Shown here: in pieces, positions 15,510 to 24,614 of the stretch | Numbering within the stretch: position 1 is the stretch's first letter | How the letters are laid out: every line of letters starts with the position of its first letter | Origin: Halorussus vallis | Lineage (GTDB): Archaea; Halobacteriota; Halobacteria; Halobacteriales; Haladaptataceae | Direction: 5' to 3' | Length of the DNA stretch: 64,000 nt | NCBI RefSeq assembly: GCF_024138165.1 | Contig: NZ_CP100000.1 | Coordinates: forward strand, 2,108,001-2,172,000 | Notes under the pieces: model-generated | The model's database searches: none | What the model saw: the letters and a program-made list of their open reading frames with translations, nothing else | What the model was told of the DNA's origin: nothing | Translations under genes and position numbers: made by a program

Positions 15510-16316
15510 ATGCCGACTGCCGACAACCACGGCGTCTCCCTCCACTACGAGATCGACGGCGGCGACGGGCGCGACGGCGAAGCCGAGACGGTCGCGCTGG
15601 TCCCGGACGCGTGCTACGGCGCCTGGCAGTGGGCCTGGCAGTACGACGCGCTGGCCGGCCCGTTCGAGGTCGTGACCTACGAGGCCCGCGGAACCGGGCG
15701 CTCGGACGAAGCGGACAGTTACAGAATCGAGGAGCAAGCCGCCGACCTGGAAGCCGTCCTCGCCGACGCCGGGGTGCGGAAGGCCCACGTCGTCGGCGCG
15801 GGAACGGGCGGGATGGTCGCGTTGCAGTACGCCCTCGACTACTCGCGTGCGCGGTCGTTGAGCCTGCTCGGCACCTCCCCGGGCGGACCGCGGGCGACGC
15901 CGACGCCGCCCGCGGTCCGCGAGCGACTCCGGGCCGGGCGCGACGACCCCGAGTCGCTTCGCACCTCGCTCGACGCGGTGGCGGGCGACGAACTGCTCGA
16001 AACCGAGGACCTGGTCGAGCGAATCGTCGCCTGGCGGGCCGCGGAGGACGCGACCCGCGAGGTCCAGCGGGCCTACTTCGACGCCGCCGACGCGTTCGAC
16101 GTCAGCGACCATCTCTACGAGATTACGGTGCCGGCGCTCGTGATGGTCGGGACCGACGACCGGGTCTACCCACCGGAGAACGGTCGCTTGCTCGCCGACC
16201 AACTCCCGAATGGCGAACTCGTCGAGTTCGCGGGCGAGCACCTCTTCTTCGTCGAGCGCTCGAAGGAGGTCAACGACGCGCTCGTCGGCTTCCTCGAAGC
16301 ACAGAGCGACGACTGA
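15510..16316 (+). CDS. Alpha/beta-hydrolase-fold protein lacking the nucleophile
   Basis: 268 residues with a recognisable fold: an entry strand VALVPDACYGAWQW, then EARGTGRSD, VVGAGTGGMVALQYALD, and a late VMVGTDDRVYP acid strand followed by GEHLFFVE with the expected His. The nucleophile elbow, normally G-x-S-x-G-G, reads GAGTGG at residues 96-101, so the catalytic Ser position (98) is Gly. If the sequence is right, the protein cannot act as a normal serine hydrolase. It may be a binding protein, or a cofactor-independent enzyme type that needs no Ser. It is followed on the same strand by an adenylate-forming enzyme that is also degenerate. Confidence 0.88.
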   Translation: MPTADNHGVSLHYEIDGGDGRDGEAETVALVPDACYGAWQWAWQYDALAGPFEVVTYEARGTGRSDEADSYRIEEQAADLEAVLADAGVRKAHVVGAGTGGMVALQYALDYSRARSLSLLGTSPGGPRATPTPPAVRERLRAGRDDPESLRTSLDAVAGDELLETEDLVERIVAWRAAEDATREVQRAYFDAADAFDVSDHLYEITVPALVMVGTDDRVYPPENGRLLADQLPNGELVEFAGEHLFFVERSKEVNDALVGFLEAQSDD

Positions 16317-16369
16317 CCTCCGGACCGACGATCGACCACCGGACTGGCGACTCACCCCCGGAGCACCGC

Positions 16370-16408
16370 CGGGCCGACCGGCGAATCGGCGATTCGCCGG
16401 TCGGCCCG
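16370..16408. repeat. Near-contiguous 19-bp inverted repeat, intergenic
   Basis: Perfect arms 16370-16388 and 16390-16408 with one central base. It starts 54 bases after the hydrolase-like stop and ends 43 bases before the adenylate-forming gene. No T tract follows. Arm sequence begins cgggccgaccggcgaatcg. Confidence 0.9.
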
Positions 16409-16451
16409 CGCGGGGACAACGCCTACGGCGTGGGGCGGCGAAGGTTTCGCC

Positions 16452-18023
16452 ATGACGCTCTCGCTCGAACGCCGAGCGGCGCTGTGGGGGGACCGAACCG
16501 CCGTCGTCGAGGACGGCGCCGACGAATCCGCGGGGGGACAGGCCGGGGCGGCGCCCGCCGGCGAGCGGGTGAGCTACGCCGACTTGAACGACCGGGCCGA
16601 GCGGTTAGCCCGGCGATTGGCCGCGCTCGGCGTCGAGGCGGGCGACGCCGTGGCGGTCGTCTCGCGCAACCGGGTCGAAGTGCTGGCGCTGCTGTTCGCC
16701 GTCCGCCGCCTCGGAGCGGTGCTCGCGCCCGTCTCTCACCGACTGACCCCCGCGACCGTCGAGGGGCCGTTCGAAACCGTCTCGCCAGAAGTCGTGGTCC
16801 ACGAGGCCGCCCAGCGCGACCTGGTCCGGGAGGTGGCCGACGACCGCTCCCAGGAGTTCGACGACCTGCGGCGCCACGACGGCGAGGACTACGAGCGAGT
16901 CGACCTCGACCCCGAGGACCCGCTGTTGTACCTCCACGCCACGGGGGAGGCCGACCGGTCGGCGGTCGGCGAGGACGACGAGGAACCCCAGCGCCCCGGC
17001 GAGTCGCTGAACGCCGACCCGACCGCGGCCGAGCGCGTCGTGGCGATGTCCGAGCGGGCGGTCGAGTGGAACTGCGTCACCGCCGCGGCGGCGTGGGGAC
17101 TCGGCCGCGACGACCGCGCGCCGACGCTCCTGCCGTTCTCGGACGCCGACGGCCTGCTCCGGACGGCGCTCCCGCTGCTGTACGTCGGCGGGCGCGTCGC
17201 GCTCCTGCGGGTCTTCGACGCCGAGAGCGCGCTGGCCGCGGTCGAGCGCGAGGGCGCGACCGTCTGTCTCGCCGGCGCGACCGAGTACCGCGAACTGGTC
17301 GAGTCCGACGCCTTCGAGTCGGCAACGCTCGACAGTTTAGAGTGGTTCGGCGCGATCGACCCGTTGCCGGTCGACGCCCGCGAGGCACTGGCCGACGAGG
17401 CGCCCGTGGTTCGAGTGTACGCGAGCGTCGAAACCGGCGCGAACTGCTACGTTCCGCCCGAGAGCGGCGGGGCGGAGGCGGGGCCGGACTTCGACCCAGA
17501 CCTCGTCGGTCGGCCCTTCCCCGACTGCGAGGTCCGGGTGGTCGCGGACGGCGAGCGAGTCGAGGACGGCGAAGTCGGGGAGTTCGAAGCCCGCGGGCGG
17601 GTGGTCGCGAGCGGTTACCTGGACGCCGACGGCGGACTCCGGGAGTTCTCGGGGTGGGTGTCGACCGGCGACCTCGCGGTGGGGGAGGACGGCGACTACT
17701 ACGTGCTCGGACGCGCCGGCGAGGCGTTCGAGGACGCCGACGGGCGCGTCCACCCCCGCGCCGTCGAGCGGGCGCTGGCGTCCCACGAGGACGTGACCGC
17801 GGCCGGTGCGGTGGCCGACGCCGACGGCCTGCGGGCCGTCGTCGTGGGCGACGCCGACCCCGGCGAACTCCGGGAGTACGTCGCCGACCGCATCCCGTCG
17901 GGGGTCGAACCCCGCGAAATCGTGGACGTCGAGCAGTTGCCCCGGCGGCCGACCGGCGAACCCGACCGGGCGAAGATTCGCCGCGAGTGGTTCGCCGACG
18001 AGGAGCGCATTGACGAGCGGTGA
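16452..18023 (+). CDS. Degenerate AMP-binding (adenylate-forming) enzyme
   Basis: 523 residues of the acyl-CoA synthetase superfamily. N-terminal RVSYADLNDRAERLARRLA, then GDAVAVVSRNRVE, VEWNCVTAAAAWGLG, YASVETG and SGWVSTGDLAVGEDGDYYV fit the fold in order. The phosphate-binding loop (normally SGTTGxPKG after LLYL) is replaced by HATGEADRSAVG plus an acidic insert. The A10 segment reads RRPTGEPDRAKIR, so the usual catalytic Lys after TG is Glu. Both losses argue against normal thioester-forming activity. It could be a pseudoenzyme or an altered ligase. Confidence 0.85.
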   Translation: MTLSLERRAALWGDRTAVVEDGADESAGGQAGAAPAGERVSYADLNDRAERLARRLAALGVEAGDAVAVVSRNRVEVLALLFAVRRLGAVLAPVSHRLTPATVEGPFETVSPEVVVHEAAQRDLVREVADDRSQEFDDLRRHDGEDYERVDLDPEDPLLYLHATGEADRSAVGEDDEEPQRPGESLNADPTAAERVVAMSERAVEWNCVTAAAAWGLGRDDRAPTLLPFSDADGLLRTALPLLYVGGRVALLRVFDAESALAAVEREGATVCLAGATEYRELVESDAFESATLDSLEWFGAIDPLPVDAREALADEAPVVRVYASVETGANCYVPPESGGAEAGPDFDPDLVGRPFPDCEVRVVADGERVEDGEVGEFEARGRVVASGYLDADGGLREFSGWVSTGDLAVGEDGDYYVLGRAGEAFEDADGRVHPRAVERALASHEDVTAAGAVADADGLRAVVVGDADPGELREYVADRIPSGVEPREIVDVEQLPRRPTGEPDRAKIRREWFADEERIDER

Positions 18024-18027
18024 CGGT

Positions 18028-19767
18028 TCACCGGAACCGGTGACGACAGGTGGTGGCGCGCCGCCGGTAGCCGACGTCCCGCGGCCACTCGTCTCCGAGT
18101 CCCAGGTAGTCGCCGAACCGCCCGGTCGACCGTTCGGCCGAGGCGAGTCGCAGCGCCTGCCGGAGGCCACCGCGAGTCGGTCGGTCGCTCGATTCGGCGA
18201 GTCGCGTCGCCAGTCGGTCGACCGTCTCGGGGTCGTCGGTCGCCGCGACCGCGAGAGCCGTCACGGCGGTCGTCTGGACGACCGGGTCGCCATCGGCGAG
18301 CAGGGCGGCGACCCGGTCGAGGTGCGTCCGGACGTTCTCGCGAAAGTTGTCGGCGCCGCGGAGGTCCGGCGTTCGGCGAACCGTCGCCGCGCCCTCGGCG
18401 ACGATGTCGACCGCCGTCTCCCGGACGACTCCGGACTCGGTTTCGAGCGCGTCGAGGACGAACGGGAGCGGAAGTTCGTGTCGGGCCATCCAGAGGACCG
18501 CCGCGCGAACTCGCGGCTCCGAGTCCGACCGGAGGATTCGGCGGGCGACGGTCGCCAGGACACCGTCGTCGAGGTCGTAGAACGAACGGCCGAGCGCGTC
18601 CGCGGCGGCCGCGCGGACGAGCGGCGATGAGTCGTCTCGAAGGGCGACGCCGAGACGGCGAATCGCCTCCTCGTCCGGGACGGCCCTGAGCGCACACGCC
18701 GCGGCGGTTCGGACGGCGGGCGAGGAGTCGTCGGTCAGCATCGCGAACAGCGCCGACGCGCGGGCGTTGGCTTCGTCGGCGTCGAGCGATTCGGCGGCCG
18801 CCCGCCGCACCTTCGGGTCGGCGTCCGAGAGGAGCGTCGACAGGGTGGAACCGGCTTCGCCGCCGTCGCCGGCGAGCGTCGCCGCCGCGGCGGTGGCCGC
18901 TCGGTACTTCGGGTTGTCGTCGGTCCGGGTGCCAACCGACGCGTGTCCGGTTCCGCTCGACTTTCCTCGGCGGAGGAGCGCGAGCGACGCGGCCGCGCTC
19001 GCTCGGACTCGCGGACGGTCGGCCGAGAGGCGGTCCGTCAGCCACGAAACCGCCCGCTCGCCCTCTCCTGCGAGCGAATCGTAGGCGGCCTCGGCACCCC
19101 ACCCGTCGAGGTGCGACAGCAGGCCGAAGATGTCGTCCGGGAGGTCGGCGTCGACGTCGCCGTCGGGCAACCGTCCGGTGTCGCAGGGAGCGACCGCGTA
19201 CTCGTCGGTGAGGTACTCCCGAAACGGGACGTCCGACCCGTGGACGGACGGAGCGGTCGCGAGGACGACGTTTCCGTCGGGTTCTGCGCGGCTCGCGAGG
19301 CCGGGTGCGTCCAGAAGTCGCTCCCGGCCGAGGTCCGCGACGAGTTCCGGACCGTAGTACAGCACCGGCGAGGAGGACGTCCACAGTTCGGCGGTCAGTT
19401 CGTCGCCGGGAAAGTGCTCGTACTCGGTCGCGAGTCGACCGAACGCGAACTCGCCGGCGTCGAAGACCGCCGCACCCAGTTCGACGACCGACAGGAACGT
19501 CAGGTTCGCCGCACGGTTCGGAACGTGGACGCGAAGCCGCGGCGACCCAGGGAAGGCGGAGACGGCGCACCGGAACGTCCCATGCCGGTCGAACCGGAAA
19601 TCGAACCACCGACCGTCCCGGTCGAGCGGTTCGGCGAGGACCTCTTCGAGAGGTTCGTCGCCGAGGAACTCCCCACCGCGGGAGGCGAACGCTCCACAGA
19701 CGCGGCGGACGAGTTCCTCGTCGACGGGGGTACGGGAGTGGAATTCCAGCCAGCGGTCGACGCCCAT
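18028..19767 (-). CDS. HEAT-repeat protein
   Basis: 579 residues. The first about 230 residues form a domain I do not recognise (WLEFHSRTPVDEELVRRVCG at the N terminus, YYGPELVADLGRERLLDAP inside). The C-terminal 340 residues contain about eight HEAT-like repeats with the pattern VRxAAAxALG (DPKVRRAAAESLD, SPAVRTAAACALR, SPLVRAAAADALG, EPRVRAAVLWMA). Such arrays are protein-protein scaffolds; haloarchaeal examples occur in regulatory and lyase-type systems. It is convergent with the AMP-binding gene (4-base gap) and divergent from the amidotransferase gene. Confidence 0.85.
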   Translation of the reverse strand: MGVDRWLEFHSRTPVDEELVRRVCGAFASRGGEFLGDEPLEEVLAEPLDRDGRWFDFRFDRHGTFRCAVSAFPGSPRLRVHVPNRAANLTFLSVVELGAAVFDAGEFAFGRLATEYEHFPGDELTAELWTSSSPVLYYGPELVADLGRERLLDAPGLASRAEPDGNVVLATAPSVHGSDVPFREYLTDEYAVAPCDTGRLPDGDVDADLPDDIFGLLSHLDGWGAEAAYDSLAGEGERAVSWLTDRLSADRPRVRASAAASLALLRRGKSSGTGHASVGTRTDDNPKYRAATAAAATLAGDGGEAGSTLSTLLSDADPKVRRAAAESLDADEANARASALFAMLTDDSSPAVRTAAACALRAVPDEEAIRRLGVALRDDSSPLVRAAAADALGRSFYDLDDGVLATVARRILRSDSEPRVRAAVLWMARHELPLPFVLDALETESGVVRETAVDIVAEGAATVRRTPDLRGADNFRENVRTHLDRVAALLADGDPVVQTTAVTALAVAATDDPETVDRLATRLAESSDRPTRGGLRQALRLASAERSTGRFGDYLGLGDEWPRDVGYRRRATTCRHRFR

Positions 19768-19902
19768 CGGGTCGACGGTCGAACCGGCCGAAGTAATAGT
19801 TTCTCACCCGACAGTCGTTCCGCCGGTCGCTCGCGGTCGGAGATACCGGCAGTACTCCCGGTAGCGCAAGTCCTTTTGACCGAGGGCGTCTGGAAGACGA
19901 CA

Positions 19903-20619
19903 ATGAGTCGATTGCGAATCGCGTTCATCAACGCCGCCCACGACGGGACGGACACCCGGCGGAACTTCCGGCGGGAACTCGACGCCGACCTCGTGGAGTT
20001 CGAGGCCACCGAGGGCCGCCTGCCCGACACCGTCGACTTCGACGGCGTGGTGGTTTCCGGGTCGCGGTCGTCGGTGTACTGGGACGAGGAGTGGATCGAA
20101 CCCACGAAGGAGTGGGTCGAGCGAGCCATCGACGCGGGTCTGCCCTGCCTCGGCGTCTGCTGGGGCCACCAACTGCTCGCCGACGTACTCGGCGGCGAGG
20201 TCCGGGACATGGGCGAGTACGAGATCGGCTACCGCGAGGTCGAACACACCGGCGACTCGCCGCTGTTCGAGGGCGTCAGCCGGCGGTTCACCGTCTTCAC
20301 CACCCACTCCGACGAGGTGGCCGAACTCCCGCCCGGCGCCGAGGAGATCGCCGTCAACGACTACTCGAACCACGGCTTCCGCAAGGGCCACGTCTTCGGC
20401 CTGCAGTTCCACCCCGAGTACGACACCGACACCGCCGAGACGGTGACGAAGGGCAAGGACCTCGGCGACGAGCGCCTCCAGCGCGTCCTCGACGGCATCA
20501 CCGAGGAGAACTTCGAGGCCGCCTGCGAAGCAAAGGTCGTCTTCGAGAACTTCTGCGACTACGTCCGCGAGGTCCGCAACGACGCTGCCGCCGAGGTCGA
20601 CTCGGCCTCGGCGGTGTAG
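19903..20619 (+). CDS. Class-I glutamine amidotransferase (GuaA-N-like)
   Basis: 238 residues. The nucleophile elbow is LGVCWGHQLLAD, the catalytic His is in GLQFHPEYD with nearby Glu, and an oxyanion-like segment GVVVSGSRSS is present. This is the stand-alone amidotransferase subfamily related to the GuaA glutaminase domain; it releases ammonia from glutamine or acts as a gamma-glutamyl hydrolase. The start ATG at 19903 (MSRLRIAFINAAHDG) is set by the strand-1 motif. No synthetase partner is adjacent. Confidence 0.92.
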   Translation: MSRLRIAFINAAHDGTDTRRNFRRELDADLVEFEATEGRLPDTVDFDGVVVSGSRSSVYWDEEWIEPTKEWVERAIDAGLPCLGVCWGHQLLADVLGGEVRDMGEYEIGYREVEHTGDSPLFEGVSRRFTVFTTHSDEVAELPPGAEEIAVNDYSNHGFRKGHVFGLQFHPEYDTDTAETVTKGKDLGDERLQRVLDGITEENFEAACEAKVVFENFCDYVREVRNDAAAEVDSASAV

Positions 20620-20758
20620 GTTACGACCGGGTCGGTTCAGCACGGCGGCGGGTTCGTCGGTCGAACGGAGGCCTGATTCTCAGACGTCGGTCGACGGCAC
20701 TCACAGCCGAGTCGACGCCGGAACGCGATTTTGCGCGGCGACAGAGTACTTAAACCCC

Positions 20759-21232
20759 ATGACCAATGAACCACTACACCCACCCCTGCTCGGCCGCTAT
20801 ACGGAGAAAATGAAAGACGAGATTTCCAACGGCCAGCGCGGAAACGCGGGCACCGAGACGACCGCCACGCCCCGCGAACCGGACCTGAACGTACCCCCGC
20901 TGTCGCAGGACAACGTGTTCGACGCGCTGTCCTCGCGCCGGAGTCGGTACGTACTGGTCCACCTCCGCGAGGAGGACGGGGCGGTATCGCTCGACGAACT
21001 GGCCGACGTGGTGGCGGCGTGGGAGACCGGCAAGGCCATCGACCTAGTTTCCGAGGAGCACCGCGAACGGGTGTTCACGTCGCTCGCCCACTCGCAGTTG
21101 CCCAAGCTGTCGATGATGGGACTGGTCAAGTACGACGAGCAGGACCTGCTGGTCGACCGCGGCCCGCACGCCGAACAGGCCGACGCGTACCTCGACATCG
21201 CGGTCGAGCGAGACGACAACGTCGAGCGGTAG
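20759..21232 (+). CDS. DUF7344-like winged-helix protein
   Basis: 157 residues. The middle has the haloarchaeal signature NVFDALSSRRSRYVLVHL, then EDGAVSLDELADVVAAWE and LAHSQLPKLSMMGLVKYD, a winged-helix domain seen in many halophile regulators and effectors. A TATA-like tacttaaa lies only about five bases before the first ATG (20759), so transcription may begin inside the gene. The ATG at 20810 (MKDEISNG), preceded by cggag, may then be the true start, giving 140 residues. Regulatory target unknown. Confidence 0.8.
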   Translation: MTNEPLHPPLLGRYTEKMKDEISNGQRGNAGTETTATPREPDLNVPPLSQDNVFDALSSRRSRYVLVHLREEDGAVSLDELADVVAAWETGKAIDLVSEEHRERVFTSLAHSQLPKLSMMGLVKYDEQDLLVDRGPHAEQADAYLDIAVERDDNVER

Positions 21233-21372
21233 ACCCCCGGCGAACCGACGGCGGCGGACGGTAGACGCTCCGAAATTTCCGGGAGCGTCCGGGGTCGCGG
21301 TTCGTCCGCGCCCCCGGCAATTCTTGCGAACGAAAGGGAGCGTTTTTGAGAGTTCGGGCCACACGTTTTTCC

Positions 21373-22536
21373 ATGCTCGATTACGTCTCGCTGGAGGAGG
21401 ACCTCGACGAGGAAGAGCGGATGATTCGAGACACCGCTCGCCGGTTCGTCGAGGAGCAGGTCGAACCCGACATCGGCGACCACTTCGAGGACGGCACCTT
21501 TCCCACCGACCTCATCCCCGAGATGGGCGAACTCGGCTTCTACGCGCCCAACCTGGAGGGGTACGGCTCGCCGAACGTGAGCGAGAAGGCCTACGGGCTG
21601 TTGATGCAGGAACTGGAGGCCGGCGACTCGGGCATCCGCTCGATGGCGAGCGTCCAGGGCGCGCTCGTGATGTACCCCATCCGCGCTTACGGTTCCGAGG
21701 AGCAGAAAGAGCGCTGGCTACCCGGCCTCGGCGAGGGCGAACTCGTGGGCTGTTTCGGCCTCACCGAACCCGAGCACGGCTCGAACCCCTCCGGGATGGA
21801 AACCTACGCCGAGAAGGAGGGCGACGAGTACGTCCTCAACGGCTCGAAGACGTGGATCACCAACTCCCCCATCTCGGACGTGGCGGTCGTGTGGGCCCGC
21901 GACCGCTCGGCCGAGGAGAACCCGGTCCGGGGCTTCCTCGTCGAGACGGACACGGACGGCGTGACGACGAACAAGATAGACGAGAAGCTCTCGATGCGCG
22001 CCTCCGTGACGGGCGAAATCGGCCTGAACAACGTCTACGTCCACGAAGAGGACGTTCTGCCGGGCGTCGAGGGGATGAAGGGCCCGCTGTCGTGTCTCAC
22101 CCAGGCGCGCTACGGTATCGCGTGGGGCGCGGTCGGAGCGGCGCGGGACTGCTTCGAGACGGCCCGCGACTACGCCACCGAGCGCGACCAGTTCGGCGGC
22201 CCCATCGCGCGCTTCCAGATCCAGCAGCAGAAACTCGCCGAGATGGCCACCGAAATCACGACCGCCCAACTGCTGGCCCACCGACTCGCCGACCTCAAAG
22301 AGCGGGGCGACCTGCGACCCCAGCACGTCTCGATGGCCAAGCGCAACAACGTCCGGATGGCTCGCGACCAGGCGAAGGTCGCCCGCGAGATGCTCGGGGG
22401 CAACGGCATCACCACCGACTACTCGCCGATGCGCCACATGGCGAACATGGAGACGGTGTACACCTACGAGGGCACCCACGACATCCACACGCTGATTCTG
22501 GGCCAGGATTTGACGGGGATTGCGGCGTTCGAGTAA
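21373..22536 (+). CDS. Acyl-CoA dehydrogenase, glutaryl-CoA dehydrogenase-like
   Basis: 387 residues. FAD-dependent enzyme; CFGLTEPEHGSNPSGM and YVLNGSKTWITNSPISD are the flavin-binding signatures, RDQFGGPIARFQIQQQKLA is typical of the C-terminal helical domain, and the catalytic Glu lies in YTYEGTHDIHTLILGQ. GTHDIHTLILGQDLTG is closest to glutaryl-CoA dehydrogenases, but substrate cannot be fixed by eye. The start is the ATG at 21373 (MLDYVSLEEDLDEEERM). It stands alone with no electron-transfer flavoprotein gene nearby. Confidence 0.93.
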   Translation: MLDYVSLEEDLDEEERMIRDTARRFVEEQVEPDIGDHFEDGTFPTDLIPEMGELGFYAPNLEGYGSPNVSEKAYGLLMQELEAGDSGIRSMASVQGALVMYPIRAYGSEEQKERWLPGLGEGELVGCFGLTEPEHGSNPSGMETYAEKEGDEYVLNGSKTWITNSPISDVAVVWARDRSAEENPVRGFLVETDTDGVTTNKIDEKLSMRASVTGEIGLNNVYVHEEDVLPGVEGMKGPLSCLTQARYGIAWGAVGAARDCFETARDYATERDQFGGPIARFQIQQQKLAEMATEITTAQLLAHRLADLKERGDLRPQHVSMAKRNNVRMARDQAKVAREMLGGNGITTDYSPMRHMANMETVYTYEGTHDIHTLILGQDLTGIAAFE

Positions 22537-22563
22537 GCGAACTCGGCGTCCGCGGTTTTCCTC

Positions 22564-22923
22564 TCACTCCGTCGGCGTCCCCGGCCGTTCGTGATTTACG
22601 AGGTGATAGAGCGGTTCGTAGTCGCCGACGTTCTCGAAATCGGCGAGCGTCTCCGCCATCACGGACTGGTGTTCGTGGTCGATGTCGTGATCCGAGTTCT
22701 GGTAGGCATCGTAGACGGCGTCCATGTCGTCGGCTTCCATGAAGTAGACGAGATACGTGCCGTCGTCGGTGTGTTCGAGGAACGCCGATTCGGTGTGCAT
22801 CCCTTCCTGCGCGAGCGTTTCGAGGGCTTCGTCCTCACGCGAGCGAACCTCGGCCATCCACTCGCGCAGGCGCTCTTCCTTCCCCGGTTCGACCTTCTGT
22901 TTCGTGAGAACGACGTCGGTCAT
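22564..22923 (-). CDS. DUF6176-like small protein
   Basis: 119 residues: MTDVVLTKQKVEPGKEERLR, then EGMHTESAFLEHTDDGTYLV and YFMEADDMDAVYDAYQNSDH. The alternating beta-alpha pattern with paired aromatic strand looks like a ferredoxin-like (ABM/dimeric alpha-beta barrel) fold, as in DUF6176. Role unknown; such folds often make small heme- or metabolite-acting dimers. It is convergent with the acyl-CoA dehydrogenase gene. The 210 bases upstream hold no supportable gene. Confidence 0.8.
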   Translation of the reverse strand: MTDVVLTKQKVEPGKEERLREWMAEVRSREDEALETLAQEGMHTESAFLEHTDDGTYLVYFMEADDMDAVYDAYQNSDHDIDHEHQSVMAETLADFENVGDYEPLYHLVNHERPGTPTE

Positions 22924-23133
22924 CGTTCGTCGGGACGCACGGCGGAGACTTAATCGTCAAGGGCCGAATAGATAAAGAACTAAGTATCAGTTCGGAGAAC
23001 GTGAGAGCGTCTTCTTTCCGGCCATAGCCGCGGCACCGACGGACGAATCACGTCCCGAAAGCCTGCGTGAGTACCACGAACGCAGACCCTGCACCGCACT
23101 TTGGCCGGTCGTCGCACGTAACGCGACGAAACT

Positions 23134-24051
23134 ATGACGACAGCAAATCGAGACGTTCACGGCGCGCTCGCATCGATTTCGGACGAATACGAGGTGGTCC
23201 GACGACTCCACGCCGTTCCGCCTCACGCAGTCTACGAGGTGACGATAGACGGGACGCGCGCGGTCTGTAAGGTCGCCCGGGGTCAGCGGGCCGACCCCGC
23301 CGCGGAGGCCCGCGTAATCGCTCGGATCGGGCGGACGACCTCGGTTCCCGTCCCCGAAGTCCTCGCGGTCGGAGAGGACTGGTTCGTCGCGGAGTGGCGT
23401 GACGGGCTACCTGGAGAAGCGACCGCCGACGCAGAACGCGCCCGGGTGATGGGCGCAGGACTGGCGACGCTGCACGCGGAAACCGCAGGGTCGTTCGCGG
23501 CGACCGGATTTCCGCGGGACGCGGGGGACGCGCTCGCGGTCGACGCTCGCGACTCGTGGCACGAAACCGTCTGCGACTTGCTCGCCGACCGGCGGGACTA
23601 CCTCGCGGCGTTCGGCTATTCGGAGGTCGCCGACGCCGCGCTGACGTTCGTGCGCGAGCGCCCCGACCTGCTGGACGGAGCCGGCGACCCCGTACTCACT
23701 CACGGCAACTACCTTCCCGAGCACGTCGCCGCGGAGGACGGCGAAGTCACCTGCGTCGTCGACTGGGAACACGCGCTGGTCGCCCCCGGGGAGTACGACT
23801 ACTGGCGGACGGCACTCCCCCTGCAGAGCGAGGCCGAACCGACCGAACGCGACGCCGTCCTCGCAGCGTTCCGCGAGGGATACGAGTCGGTTCGGCCCCT
23901 CCCAGAAGGGTTCGAGCGCCGCGGCGAAATCTATCGGCTAATCAACGCGGTGTCGTATCTGAAGGCGCTCCACCTCCAGCGCCAACAAACCGGGCAGGAG
24001 AAGGCCCGCACTGCGGCCGCATTCCGGGAGTACGTGTACGACACCGTCTGA
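23134..24051 (+). CDS. APH/choline-kinase-fold phosphotransferase with altered catalytic loop
   Basis: 305 residues. An ATP-binding N-lobe (AVCKVARGQRADPAAEARV) is followed by a C-lobe with VLTHGNYLPEHVAAED at about residues 187-202 and CVVDWEHALVAPGEYD. In active members the loop reads HGDxxxxN. Here the Asp base is Asn and the later Asn is His, while the metal-binding Asp of VDWE remains. It may act on a small molecule with weak or altered chemistry, or only bind it. No resistance function should be inferred. Single gene; the MOSC gene follows 65 bases later. Confidence 0.85.
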   Translation: MTTANRDVHGALASISDEYEVVRRLHAVPPHAVYEVTIDGTRAVCKVARGQRADPAAEARVIARIGRTTSVPVPEVLAVGEDWFVAEWRDGLPGEATADAERARVMGAGLATLHAETAGSFAATGFPRDAGDALAVDARDSWHETVCDLLADRRDYLAAFGYSEVADAALTFVRERPDLLDGAGDPVLTHGNYLPEHVAAEDGEVTCVVDWEHALVAPGEYDYWRTALPLQSEAEPTERDAVLAAFREGYESVRPLPEGFERRGEIYRLINAVSYLKALHLQRQQTGQEKARTAAAFREYVYDTV

Positions 24052-24116
24052 GCGTCGCTACGAACGAGTGACACACCGTCGCGAGAGCTAAGTCCCCGCG
24101 CTCCGAGCGATTCGAT

Positions 24117-24557
24117 ATGAACGGAACCGGACGCGTCGAGGCCATCCACCTCGCGCCCGAATCCGGCGCGGAAACCGAACCGACGGACTCCGTCGAGGCG
24201 GTCGCCGGCGAGGGACTGCGCGGCGACCGCAAGTTCGGCGGCGACAGCTTCGACCTGACGCTCATCGAGGCCGAGGCGGTAGAGGCCGCCGAGGCCGAGG
24301 CGGGCGTCGAGATGGGCGACGGCCGCCACCGCCGCCAGATAACCACCAGGGACGCCGCGCTGAACCACCTCGTCGGCGAGCGGTTCCGCGTCGGCGAGGT
24401 CGTCTGCGAGGGCGTCGAACTCTGCGAACCCTGCGGCCACCTCGAATCGCTCACCGAGGACGGCGCGGTGTCGGCACTGCTGCACCGCGGCGGCCTCTGC
24501 GCCGACGTGGTGGAGTCGGGCGACGTCTCGGTCGGCGACGAACTCGAAGTGCTGTAA
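24117..24557 (+). CDS. MOSC-domain protein
   Basis: 146 residues. The MOSC fold (C-terminal domain of molybdenum cofactor sulfurase) is shown by VEAVAGEGLRGDRKFGG, TLIEAEAVEA, RRQITTRDAALNHLVGERF, and the conserved cysteine in GVELCEPCGHLES. Stand-alone MOSC proteins such as YiiM-like enzymes use molybdenum cofactor to reduce N-hydroxylated compounds or deliver sulfur. The two cysteines in CEPC are close and the first is the likely cofactor ligand. Complete and of usual length. Confidence 0.9.
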   Translation: MNGTGRVEAIHLAPESGAETEPTDSVEAVAGEGLRGDRKFGGDSFDLTLIEAEAVEAAEAEAGVEMGDGRHRRQITTRDAALNHLVGERFRVGEVVCEGVELCEPCGHLESLTEDGAVSALLHRGGLCADVVESGDVSVGDELEVL

Positions 24558-24614
24558 CCTCGGATACGTGTCTCCCTGACAACCTATTTCTTCCCGCCGA
24601 CCGTAGCGGTCGCC

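Noticed and set aside
14285-18013. A 1242-codon Arg-rich forward frame across four genes
   Set aside because: Crosses several real genes in the wrong frame and is almost entirely Arg/Gly/Pro; a GC-skew artefact.
22987-23226. A reverse frame before the APH-like gene
   Set aside because: Overlaps the 5' part of the APH-like gene and has mixed, low-complexity sequence without motifs.
23134-24051. Antibiotic-resistance phosphotransferase
   Set aside because: The fold matches, but the catalytic Asp is missing and the context is chromosomal housekeeping, so a resistance label is not justified.
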